Source: Anniella stebbinsi (Eukaryota; Chordata; Lepidosauria; Squamata; Anniellidae). From it: 64,000 nt of DNA. Shown here in pieces: positions 31,190-41,309 of this stretch. Every line of letters begins with the position of its first letter. Positions within the stretch are counted from its first letter, which is position 1. A program made the translations under genes and the position numbers. Location: assembly GCA_029215795.1 (NCBI GenBank), contig JARDYH010000002.1, positions 366,446,973-366,510,972 of the forward strand, in the 5' to 3' direction. The notes beneath the pieces were generated by a model. It saw only the letters and a list, made by a program, of their open reading frames with translations, was not told the DNA's origin and ran no database searches.

Positions 31190-32519
31190 TAGGGATGTGC
31201 ACTGGATCGGACCCGATCCACGATCCGAGTCCGGTCCAGTGGGAAATCGGATAAATTATCCGATTTCCGATCCCGCAGCTGGATCGGCCGATCCAATCCG
31301 AACCGGTCCGAAAAAGCTCCGAACCGGTTCGGCGGATCGGTGGATCGGCGGGCGCCCACTGGCGCCCACCGCCGCTTCCATTGGCGGGCGCCAGCGGGCG
31401 CCCGCCGATGAAAGTGGACAGCGGGGGGGGGAGGAGGGGGGCGCTTACCTTCTCGGCCCGGTGGCTCCCGTCCGGCGCCGGCGCCTACTACTACTAGCAG
31501 GCTCCGCGGCCTGCTCTAGGGTGGCGCGCCGGGTGATGTCATCACCCGGCGCGCTACTCTAGAGCAGGCCGCGGAGCCTGCTGGTAGTAGTAGGCGCCGG
31601 CGCCGGCCGGGAGCCGCCGGGCCGGGAAGGTAAGGAGAGGGTGCGTGGAGGGGAGGAGGGGGCGCGCGGAGGGGGGAGGGGGGCCCTTACCTTCCCAGCC
31701 CGGCGGCTCCCGTCCGGCGCCGGCGCCTACTACTCCCAGCAGGCTCCGCGGCCTGCTCTAGGGTGGCGCGCCGGGTGATGTCATCACCCGGCGCGCTACT
31801 CTAGAGCAGGCCGCGGAGCCTGCTGGAAGTAGTAGGCGCCGGCGCCGGCCGGGAGCCGCCGGGCCGGGAAGGTAAGGAGGGGGTGCGTGGAGGGGAGGAG
31901 GGGGCGCGCGGAGGGGGGAGGGGGGCCCTTACCTGCCCGGCCCGGCGGCTCCCGTCCGGCGCCGGCGCCTACTACTCCCAGCAGGCTCCGCGGCCTGCTC
32001 TAGGATGGCGCGCCGGGTGATGTCATCACCCGGCGCGCTACTCGAGAGTAGGCCGCGGAGCCCGCTGGTAGTAGCCGCCGGCGCCGGACGGGAGCGGACG
32101 GGCCGAGAAGGTAAGCAGTGGCGGGGAAGGGGGCTTACCCCCCCCCCGGAGCCATCCGCTTCTATCCGCTGGCGCCCGCGGGCGCCAGCGGATGGAAGCG
32201 GGCGGCCCCAGGGGGGGTAGGGAGCGCGGGGGAGGGGGCTTACCTGCCGGGGCCGTCCACAGCGGACGGCCCCGGGGGGGGGAGGGAGTTAGGCCCCCCC
32301 CTTACCCACCCGCCGCCATTTTTTCCTCATAGACTTGCATTGCAATGCAAGTCTATGGGGAAAAAAATGGCGGCCGATCCAAAAATGTACGATTTTTGGG
32401 TCGGGATCGGACTCGATCCGGTCCGGGGGGCCTCCGATTTTGTCCGAACCGGTCCGGGACAAAATTGGAGGTCCCGATCCGGGTCCCGATCCGATCCGGG
32501 GGGTCCGTGCACACCCCTA
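31190..32519. mobile_element. hAT non-autonomous element (GC-rich palindromic type), TSD ATAGATAG
   Basis: It begins TAGGGATGTGCACTGG and ends CGTGCACACCCCTA, flanked by ATAGATAG at 31182-31189 and 32520-32527. Three successive ~190-bp palindromes (about 31446-31634, 31690-31879, 31925-32113) each have GGGTGATGTCATCACCC at the centre and run from CTTACCTT-like to AGGTAAG-like ends. The GACTTGCATTGCAATGCAAG hairpin lies near 32331. No coding sequence. Same family as 4666-5723, here in the opposite order. Confidence 0.88.

Positions 32520-32563
<44 letters not shown>
32520..32563 (+). repeat. (GATA)n microsatellite, right part
   Basis: About ten GATA units continuing the array at 31094-31189. 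Confidence 0.95.
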
Positions 32564-33430
32564 GCAGGGCAGTTGCATAGAGTCCTACAGGGACAAATTT
32601 GAATATTTTCTTCCCAAAATTTGAGGGGAAGGGGGAGAGCAACATTCTTCCCAACCCATGTGTCTAAAGAGATGTGGGATGGAATTGTGTAAATAACAAC
32701 AACAAGCAAGCAAGCAAGCAAAGGACTGCATGATGCATTCTGGTGGCAGACCTCGGTTGCTTGGTAATGGGTTGCCTGGTCCACAAAAGGAACAACGCTG
32801 CAGCTAAGCCTGGGCTCCTTTTCAGGTCCCAGAGTTTGCTGGCTATGAATCCCACTAATTGCAGGTTTCCTAAATACTTAGGCTGTAAACCTGCAAGCTC
32901 TGGATACAAATCCCACTGGCATCAGCAGGACTTAATTGTGCATAACTGAGAGTTGGAGTGAGGATGCCAGGTGCCCACCTGTACTACTGGGAGCGACCCC
33001 CATTCATACTTCTAGGTTTGCTAAGCAAGGCCTGTTAAAATGTTCAGGAGTTATGGTTGGTGGATTTCTCCCTGAGGAACCTCTGCACAGTATATATTTG
33101 TACTCTTCCCACCCCACCCTACACCAATTGCAAAACTGTCCTGCTGGTGAATAAACTAGTTAATGAGTCTGGGTTATAATAACTTAACACTTAAGCCATA
33201 ATCAGCATTAATCAGAGACACCAGCTGAATTCTGCCCCCTTGGAGAAAAGCAGGTTGAATAGGAATGATGGATTTCGATGGCTTTAGCTTCTTCCTACCT
33301 TGGTTACGAAATTACAGGGAATGCTGTGGGGCAAAGGTTTCAGGGTCCCAAGAGGCATCAAAGAGATGCTAGGTGGTTCCAGGGCCATTTTCTATCAGGA
33401 ATAATTTCTCAGTTATTGGCCAAAAGTTTT
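32564..33430. other. Intron stretch with a short (CAAG)n tract
   Basis: (CAAG)n at about 32703-32722. Nothing else recognised. Confidence 0.4.
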
Positions 33431-33431
33431 A

Positions 33432-33715
33432 GAATCACTGAATCAACGTAGAATAGTAGAGTGGGAAGGGGCCTCTAAGGCCATCCAGTCCAACCCCCTG
33501 CTCAATGCAGGAATCCACCTTGAAGGATCCCTAACAACTGGCTGTCCAGCTGCCTCTTGAATGCCTCCAATGTGGGAGAGCCCACCACATCCCTAGGTCA
33601 TTGGTTCCATTGTCGAACTGCTCTAACACTCAGGAAGTTTTTCCTGATTTCCAGCCAGAATCTAACTTGAGTCCACTCTTCCGTGTCCTCCTGCATTCTG
33701 GGATGATCGGGAAGA
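33432..33715 (-). mobile_element. CR1 LINE 3' end
   Basis: GAAGGGGCCTCTAAGGCCAT, CCAGTCCAACCCCCTGCTCA, GGCTGTCCAGCTGCCTCTTG and CAGGAAGTTTTTCCTGATTT are the reverse complement of the element at 9752-9991 and its upstream part. Confidence 0.85.
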
Positions 33716-33989
33716 GGCAGAATCTACACAGCTGCTTTGAAATAGTTTATACCAGTACTGACAACTGTTCGGGCCCTGGACATACTCGTTATTCAGTTTT
33801 CTAAGTTCCCTCACCTGGTGCTCCCCTTTGGAAACTCCATGGTGCAAAGCACCTTCAGCCTGAGGGCGTGTACTCAGCTGTCACGTGTTATAGGCAACGT
33901 GTTCCACTGACCATCGTTTCTGCCCCAATCCCCCTGAGTAGCCTGAGAGGGAAGATCACGTGAAAAATGAACGCCTTTTCTCATCGTAG

Positions 33990-34046
33990 GCATTGTGCCC
34001 ACCACCACCACTGCTCCAAGCACCCCGGAACCCCCTCCTACTTTCG
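33990..34046 (+). CDS. Thr/Pro-rich linker exon, block 1
   Basis: The 57-nt exon lies between CATCGTAG and GTGAGT, phase 1 both sides. It reads GIVPTTTTAPSTPEPPPTF. This short mucin-like linker, a likely O-glycosylated spacer, separates the preceding MAM from D1. It joins MAM exon 3 (29273-29354) in frame. Confidence 0.85.
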
Positions 34047-34412
34047 GTGAGTCTCCGAGGCATCTGCGTTCCTGCCGTTTCCGTTCCTGCCTTCTCCTGG
34101 CCTTTGTTGCGTGAAGCTTCCTGGGTGGCTTTAGAGTGGCTTGGAGTGTGGCAGGTTCAGGGGAGAGCCATGGTGCTGGTCCGGAGAGCTCAGAGGGTGG
34201 CCGACAGCTGATCAAGGGGGTCTCCTTGACCTCAGGCTTCCCAGGCCTCTGGGAGCACTCTGTGTTCGGGCCTGCGTTGCTACGCAACCGCAGGCTGGCG
34301 GAGGCCGTGGGGCGCCCACCTCACTCGCCAGAACATAGGAGTCTGGCGCCCAGGACTGGGCGAGCGGGAGCTCCTTCGGCCCAGTTTTGGGCCCTCACCT
34401 GTCAGTGAGTTG
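34047..34412. other. Intron after the block 1 linker exon, up to the insertion
   Basis: GC-rich, no recognised repeat. It differs from blocks 2 and 3 at two bases near 34346 and 34362. The last 8 bp, GTGAGTTG (34405-34412), are the left target duplication of the next element. Confidence 0.6.
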
Positions 34413-37268
34413 TAGGGGTGTGCATCGGATCGGATCCGATCCACGATCCGAATCCGATCCGACCCAAAATCGGGAAAATCCGATCCGATCCGATCCGATC
34501 CGGACAACCTCCGATCCGATCCGATCCGATCCGATGAGGTCCGATCCGGATCGGACGCCATTTTGAATGCTTTTTCCCATAGCCAAGTATTGTTTTACAA
34601 AAACGCCTATAACTTTTTCATTTTTAAAGATAGAAGGATGAAACTTGGGCACTTTGTAGACTGTTTAGGGGTAGTTGTCTGTGAGAAATTTCAGAAAGAT
34701 TGGTGCATGCATTTTGTGGCAATTAATTTTTTAATAAATACCCAGGAATGCCTATAACTTTGTCATTTTTAAAGTTACACACATGAAACTTTGCCACATT
34801 GTAGGGGGTACCTTGGGACCTATGTGTGTGAAATTTCAGAAACGTAGGTGCTTGTCTTGTGTGGCAATTAATTTTTAGAAAAATGGGTAGTAGTGGGGTA
34901 AATACAGTTGCGCCTCCCATTTTTTTATTTTTGAAGATACAAACAGGAAACTTGGGCACATTACAGGTACCACTTGCCTTGATATGTGTGTGAAATTTCA
35001 GAAACATTGGAGCTTTCCTTGTGTGGCAATTAATTTTTGAAACAATGAGGAAAGAAACACCTATAACTTTGTCATTTTTAAAGTTACACACATGAAACTT
35101 TGCCACATTGTAGGTGGTACCTTGGGACCCATGTGTGTGAAATTTCGGAAACGTAGGTGCTTGCCTTGTGTGGCAATTAATTTTTTAATAAATACCCAGG
35201 AATGCCTATAACTTTGTCATTTTTAAAGTTACACACATGAAACTTTGCCACATTGTAGGCGGTACCTTGGGACCTATGTGTGTGAAATTTCGGAAACGTA
35301 GGTGCTTGCCTTGTGTGGCAATTAATTTTAGAAAAATGGGTAGTGGTGGGGTAAATACAGTTACGCCTCCCACTTTTTTATTTTTGAAGATACAAACAGG
35401 AAACATGGGCACATTACAGGTACCACTTGGCTTGATATGTGTGTAAAATTTCAGACAGCTGGGTCCAGGCATGTGGTGGCAAGGTATTTTTGAAACAATG
35501 AGGAAAGAAACGCCTATAACTTTTTTATTTTAAAAGTTAGAAGTCTGAACATTGCTCACTTTGTAGATGGGTTAGGGGTAGATATGTGTCAGAAATTTCA
35601 GAATGATAGGTCCAGGCATTTGATGGCTATGGAATTTTTAAATTACATGTTTCAAAAAAATTTCTACAGAGGCCAGGTCTTCCCCTCCCGCTTCCCGCGA
35701 AGAAAAGGAAACACTCTCTCGTCTCGATCCCTTTGATCCTTGGTAGTATCCATTACAGGGCTCGTGTCTGCTTGAGTACAAATTGAAAGCAGACACGAGC
35801 CCTGTAATGGATACTACCAAGGATCAAAGGGATCGAGACCAGAGTGATCCTTCCTTGCCCGCATGGCTGCAAAACTCAGCTAGGCTCAGCCGTTCTGCTT
35901 GAAAAGTGAAAGGAGGAAAGGAAACACGAGCCCTGTAATGGATACTACTAGCAACTTCAAAGGGATCGAGACGAGAGAGTGTTTCCTTTTCTTCGCGGGA
36001 AGCGGGAGGGGAAGACCTGGCCTCTGTAGAAATTTTTTTGAAACATGTAATTTAAAAATTCCATAGCCATCAAATGCCTGGACCTATCATTCTGAAATTT
36101 CTGACACATATCTACCCCTAACCCATCTACAAAGTGAGCAATGTTCAGACTTCTAACTTTTAAAATAAAAAAGTTATAGGCGTTTCTTTCCTCATTGTTT
36201 CAAAAATACCTTGCCACCACATGCCTGGACCCAGCTGTCTGAAATTTTACACACATATCAAGCCAAGTGGTACCTGTAATGTGCCCATGTTTCCTGTTTG
36301 TATCTTCAAAAATAAAAAAGTGGGAGGCGTAACTGTATTTACCCCACCACTACCCATTTTTCTAAAATTAATTGCCACACAAGGCAAGCACCTACGTTTC
36401 CGAAATTTCACACACATAGGTCCCAAGGTACCGCCTACAATGTGGCAAAGTTTCATGTGTGTAACTTTAAAAATGACAAAGTTATAGGCATTCCTGGGTA
36501 TTTATTAAAAAATTAATTGCCACACAAGGCAAGCACCTACGTTTCCGAAATTTCACACACATGGGTCCCAAGGTACCACCTACAATGTGGCAAAGTTTCA
36601 TGTGTGTAACTTTAAAAATGACAAAGTTATAGGTGTTTCTTTCCTCATTGTTTCAAAAATTAATTGCCACACAAGGAAAGCTCCAATGTTTCTGAAATTT
36701 CACACACATATCAAGGCAAGTGGTACCTGTAATGTGCCCAAGTTTCCTGTTTGTATCTTCAAAAATAAAAAAATGGGAGGCGCAACTGTATTTACCCCAC
36801 TACTACCCATTTTTCTAAAAATTAATTGCCACACAAGACAAGCACCTACGTTTCTGAAATTTCACACACATAGGTCCCAAGGTACCCCCTACAATGTGGC
36901 AAAGTTTCATGTGTGTAACTTTAAAAATGACAAAGTTATAGGCATTCCTGGGTATTTATTAAAAAATTAATTGCCACAAAATGCATGCACCAATCTTTCT
37001 GAAATTTCTCACAGACAACTACCCCTAAACAGTCTACAAAGTGCCCAAGTTTCATCCTTCTATCTTTAAAAATGAAAAAGTTATAGGCGTTTTTGTAAAA
37101 CAATACTTGGCTATGGGAAAAAGCATTCAAAATGGCGTCCGATCCGGATCGGACATCTGGTCCGATCCGATCCGACCAGCCTCCGATCCGATCCGATCCG
37201 ATCCGACCCCCCAGGTCCGATTCCGATCCGCTATCCGATCCGATCCGAGGGGTCAGTGCACATCCCTA
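34413..37268. mobile_element. hAT-type foldback element, complete, TSD GTGAGTTG
   Basis: 2856 bp, starting TAGGGGTGTGCATCGG and ending GTGCACATCCCTA, with GTGAGTTG on both sides (34405-34412 and 37269-37276). Two arms of about 1.25-1.3 kb are inverted copies, and the centre (35713-35840) is a near-perfect hairpin around TTGAGTACAAATTGAAAGC. Arms consist of GATCC blocks plus the AACTTTGTCATTTTTAAAG and GGCAATTAATTTT repeats also found in the arms of the 14.9-kb element. No coding capacity. The same site is empty in blocks 2 and 3. Confidence 0.95.
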
Positions 37269-37370
37269 GTGAGTTGAGGGATGGAAGCGCAGAGACGCTG
37301 GTCTCCGAGTCTTCCCCTTTTCAAACTCTCCCGCGTGAGCCTGCGCCTGACCCCCTTCTCTCCCTCGCAG

Positions 37371-37618
37371 AGTCCTGTCTGGTGTCGGGTGACCCTCATT
37401 ACTACACCTTTGACAAGCAAACGCATCACTTCATGGGCAACTGCACCTACACCCTCTCCCAGCTGTGCAACCAAACCAGCCCTCCGCTGCTGCCCTCTTT
37501 CAACGTGGAAGCCACCAACGAGCACCGAGGGGGCAACACACAGGTGTCTTACGTCCAAAGCGTGGACGTCGACGTGCTGGGCGTCCGGGTCACCCTGGAG
37601 AAGGGGGGAACGGTGAAG
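37371..37618 (+). CDS. D1 VWD domain, first exon, block 1
   Basis: The 248-nt exon follows CCTCGCAG and ends before GTGAGC, phase 1 in and phase 0 out. It encodes ESCLVSGDPHYYTFD, then HHFMGNCTYTL and NEHRGG. The G-D-P-H-Y-x-T-F-D and F-x-G-x-C-x-Y-x-L signatures mark the start of a VWD domain. The exon lies 102 bp downstream of the transposon at 34413-37268. Confidence 0.93.
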
Positions 37619-37724
37619 GTGAGCGGAGCTGTCCCGGGATGGATCTGCTCCAGGCAGAAGGGACATTCTAATGCCCCTCCAGCACCAGCCGGTCTCTAAC
37701 GGACGTGCCTGCATCCGTCTCTAG

Positions 37725-38008
37725 GTCGATGGGGAGAGAGTCGTCGTCCCCTCCACGCCCAAAACGGGTCTGCAAATCTGGCCCAGCGGCTTCTACACGG
37801 TGGTGTCGACGGACTTCGGCTTGACAGTCAAGTATGACGGAGACCATCAAGTGGAAGTGACGCTCCCGAGTCCCTACAAGGACCTGGTCTGCGGCATGTG
37901 TGGGAACTACAACGGTAACCCCAAGGACGATTTCCTGAATCCCCACGGGGAACTGGAGCCGGATTCCACCAGCCTGGGGAACAGCTGGCAGGTCTCCAAC
38001 CTCACCAG
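37725..38008 (+). CDS. D1 VWD domain, second exon, block 1
   Basis: The 284-nt exon follows CGTCTCTAG, phase 0 in and phase 2 out; the donor GTTCGT is weak but gives the right phase. It encodes VDGERVVVPS.., LVCGMCGNYNG and GNSWQVSNLT. CGMCG is the CxxC disulfide-isomerase-like motif that in VWF and mucin D domains is linked to disulfide multimer assembly. N-Y-N-G-x-x-x-D-D-F is the usual VWD sequence after it. Confidence 0.92.
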
Positions 38009-38097
38009 GTTCGTAGCTCTCACCCTCCAGCGTTGTGAAGTTTCCACGGAACGTGGAACGCCAGGTCCCAAATCAAGCTGGTGCTTTTGTCTCTCAG

Positions 38098-38369
38098 TTG
38101 CTCCTCAGGGCCCCCACCTGTCTGCACCGAGGCTGAGAGGGAAGCGGCCCAGAGCAGCAGCTTCTGCGGACTCATCACGGATGCGACGGGGCCGTTTAGA
38201 CATTGCCACGGCACCATCGACCCGACAGGGCACTTCGCCGGCTGCCTTTATGATCAGTGCGCTCTGCACCTGGACCCTGGCTCCCTTTGCAGGAGCCTGC
38301 AGTCCTACGCAGATGCCTGTCTGTCCCTGGGGGTTCCTGTAGAGCCCTGGAGGAACGCCACCTTTTGTC
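38098..38369 (+). CDS. D1 C8 domain exon, block 1
   Basis: The 272-nt exon follows GTCTCTCAG and ends before GTAAGTT, phase 2 in and phase 1 out. It reads SCSSGPPPVC.., FCGLITDATGPF, CLYDQCA, SYADAC and WRNATFC, the cysteine pattern of a C8 domain. The phase-2 join to 38008 creates a Ser codon. Confidence 0.92.
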
Positions 38370-38790
38370 GTAAGTTCTTGAGGAGCAGCAGGACCCGTAG
38401 CCTCCCTCCCTTGGGTGCACAAGAATACCTGTGTGAGCGGGGAAGGTTGGGAGGGCCACAAACCGCATGGGGGCAGTTTGCTTCCCCCCCTTGGAGAAAA
38501 GCACTCCCTCCCCATGCTGTTTCCAGGGACAGTGCTCATACGGGGCTCCACATGGGTCAATACCATCTCTCTCCATGGGCAGAGCGGAGAGGGCCTAGGG
38601 GCCGAATTTGGGTTGTATGTGGTCCCAGGCACTATTCTCAGCACCTTTTGAGCAAGGGCGCTGTCAGAAGTCCCAGAGAGCTGCTGCCATGCCCAGCCCA
38701 TAGTAGTCCTGAGCTCGATGGAGAAATGGCTTGAGCCAATGTACAAGGGGCTTTCATTAGGCCTTACGGAGACCCGTTTTCTTTCCTCAG
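38370..38790. other. Intron between D1 C8 and TIL, block 1
   Basis: 421 bp, no repeat recognised. Equivalent introns lie at 48123-48543 and 57877-58297. Confidence 0.7.
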
Positions 38791-39386
38791 CCATTTCCTG
38801 CGCTCCCAACAGCCACTACGAGTCTTGCGCCAACGCCTGCCCCGCTACCTGCATGAACCCGTCGGCCACCTGCAGCCTGCCGTGTGCGGAAGCCTGTGTC
38901 TGTGACAGCGGCTTCCTCCTCTACAGCGGCACCTGTGTGCCCAGCCACCAGTGCGGATGCTGGCACCAGGGCAAGCACTACCCTGTGGGCTCCCAGTTCT
39001 GGACCGACGACACCTGCTCTTCCAGGTGCACGTGCCCCAGTCAAGGCGGCCAGGTGAGGTGCTTCCCCGATTCCTGCCCGAAGGATCAGTACTGCGGGGT
39101 CCAGAACGGGGTCCCGGGATGCGACCCTCACACCTACGGGATCTGCCGCGTCCACAACGACCCTCACTACAACACCTTTGACAAAGAGACGCACCACTTC
39201 ATGGGCAACTGCACCTACACCCTGGCCAGGCTGTGTGACAACACCACCACGGGTCTGCCCTTCTTCGAGATCGCGGCCAAAAACGAGCACCGCGGGAACC
39301 CGTCCGTGTCCTACGTCCAACGGGTCCTGGTGGAGGTTTACGGGCGGCAGATTGAGATTCTGAGAAACCACCCGAGCCAAGTGCTG
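38791..39386 (+). CDS. D1 TIL plus D2 VWD start, block 1
   Basis: The 596-nt exon follows TTTCCTCAG and ends before GTAAGTG, phase 1 in and phase 0 out. It encodes PISCAPNSHYESC..CPATC (TIL start), C-V-C-D-S-G-F and G-C-W-H-Q-G-K-H-Y-P (the link to a VWC-like segment), then CRVHNDPHYNTFD opening the second VWD. It ends in NHPSQVL. The cysteine-dense TIL sits between the D assemblies as in zonadhesin and FCGBP. Confidence 0.93.
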
Positions 39387-39490
39387 GTAAGTGAAAACAA
39401 GCCCGCCCCCTCCCTGCCAGTAGTTGGCAAGAGGGATTCCTTCTTCTGGGAAAGATATGGTGGATTTCCGTGTGACTTCTCCCTCCTTAG

Positions 39491-40064
39491 GTGAACAAAG
39501 AGCTAAGAACCCTGCCAGTGCGGGAGCTGAACGGCTCCGTGACCGTGGGCAGGAACGGCCGATATGTGACCCTGGAGACGGATTTCCGGCTGACCGTCTC
39601 CTACGACACGGACTCCTCGGTGGAGATCAGGGTGCCCACCGACTATTTCAACAGGACCTGCGGCATGTGCGGCAACTTCAACAACCTCCGGCACGATGAC
39701 CGCATGATGCCCAACGGAGAGCAAGCCAAGAACACCATTCAGCTGGGAAACAGCTGGCAAGTTCCAGGCGCGGAATACGACTACCCCTCTTGTGGCGTTC
39801 CACCGCCGCCCCCGACGTGCCTCCCTGAGCAGGAGGCTCTTTACAGGGCAGACGCCTTCTGCGGGCTACTGACAAGCAGCCAGGGGCCTTTTGCCGTCTG
39901 CCTGTCCGTCATCAACCCCGAGAGCTTCTTCGAGAGCTGCGTCTTCGACCTGTGTGCCCTGCAGGGGAGCCAGCCGGCCTTGTGCAATGCACTGGGGGCC
40001 TACGCTGACGCTTGCCAAAGAGCTGGCGTGGACCTGCCCAGCTGGAGGAATGCCACCTTCTGCC
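39491..40064 (+). CDS. D2 VWD end plus C8 in one exon, block 1
   Basis: The 574-nt exon follows CTCCTTAG and ends before GTGAGT, phase 0 in and phase 1 out. It carries VNKELRTLPV.., TCGMCGNFNN (CxxC motif), GNSWQVPGAE, then without an intron CGLLTSSQGPF, CVFDLCA, AYADAC and WRNATFC (C8). D1 and D3 split VWD and C8 with an intron, so this exon looks like a case of intron loss. Confidence 0.93.
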
Positions 40065-40318
40065 GTGAGTAGCACCCTGCAATTGCTCTTCAGGATGAGG
40101 AGGTGCATGCAGTAGTTGTGGGAAGGGGCCTTCCGGATCACTTCCTCCGCTGGCTGACACTCTAGCGCGCAGTTACCGTGGAGAGTAGCTGTCGCCTGAC
40201 ATCTTCCTGCCGCTTTAGGGGCGGGGGCGTGCTCCTCGAGCGTAGGCAGTGAGCCCCAACTGTCCAGCGCAGCCTGGCCTGGCATGGAAGCCCTGACGCT
40301 TCTTGCTTTCCTTCGCAG

Positions 40319-40518
40319 CAATCCCTTGCCCTGCCAACAGTCACTACAACCTGTGCACCAGCTCCTGTCCGGCCACCTGTTCCAGCCCTCTGGCCCCTGG
40401 GAACTGCAGCAAGCCTTGCGTGGAGGGCTGCGAGTGCAACGGAGGGTTTGTTCTTAGCGGGGGACGCTGCGTGTCGCTGGCGGACTGCGGCTGCCTAGCG
40501 GGAGACAAATACTACGAG
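40319..40518 (+). CDS. D2 TIL domain exon, block 1
   Basis: The 200-nt exon follows CCTTCGCAG and ends before GTGGGT, phase 1 in and phase 0 out. It reads PIPCPANSHYNLC..SCPATC.., CSKPCVEGCECNGGF and CGCLAGDKYYE, a canonical trypsin-inhibitor-like cysteine-rich domain. Confidence 0.92.
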
Positions 40519-40623
40519 GTGGGTTCCTGGGCGCAGTCCGAACCGTTTGGCCCACCAGAGTCTGCTGCAGCTCACAGCAATGAGGCACGGGTCTAACGCT
40601 TCTTCTTTGCTCCTCTCCAACAG

Positions 40624-41004
40624 AAAGGAGAGACGTTCTGGCAACCGGACTGCGTCGGCCGGTGTCGCTGCGTGGGCAACGGCACCTTAGTTTGCAGCAC
40701 AGAGACCTGCCCAGCGGGCCAAATCTGCATGGTGCAGCATGGGATCCTGGGCTGCCAAATTCCAGACAAGGCCACCTGCCACATCTTCGGGGACCCACAC
40801 TACATCACCTTTGACGGGAGACTGTACCACTTCCAGGGCGGGTGCAACTACACAGCAGTGGAGGTCTGCAGCAATTCCTCCGAGCGGTTCTCTGTGACGA
40901 CGAGGAACGAACATCGCGGAAGCCAGGCCTGGACGGCTCTCAATTCAGTGGCTGTCTCGTTCAGAAACCTGCACATCGCCCTGAGGAAAAGCAAAGAGGT
41001 CTAC
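40624..41004 (+). CDS. VWC-like segment plus D3 VWD start, block 1
   Basis: The 381-nt exon follows CCAACAG and ends before GTGAGT, phase 0 both sides. It encodes KGETFWQPDC..CRCVGNG.., then CHIFGDPHYITFD, FQGGCNYTA and TRNEHRGS, the start of the third VWD. It ends SKEVY. The next intron is 2.3 kb and contains the MITE at 41310-42662 and a CR1 fragment. Confidence 0.92.
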
Positions 41005-41309
41005 GTGAGTATGACGCCCCCAAGCCAGAGCCTGGCAGCAGCTCCGGGAGGTTCCGGCAGAGTCTCCGGGGGCCGTGTTCGCACTACAAAGCCTCGGCCG
41101 GCTCTGCTAGCTCTCAGCGTGTGCAGTCCACAACTAACGCCGTGTAGCGTCTCGATTGGGAACTGCACCAGTTGGGTGCAGATCTTATTCAGATGCCCCC
41201 TCAGGGCTACCCAAGGAAAGGGGGGAGCTTACCTGGGAACGTCCGGCAAAGTGTTAGAAAGTACAGAAAGTTGTAGGACAGAAGTCCGTGAAGCCGAAGG
41301 AGCTTGAAC

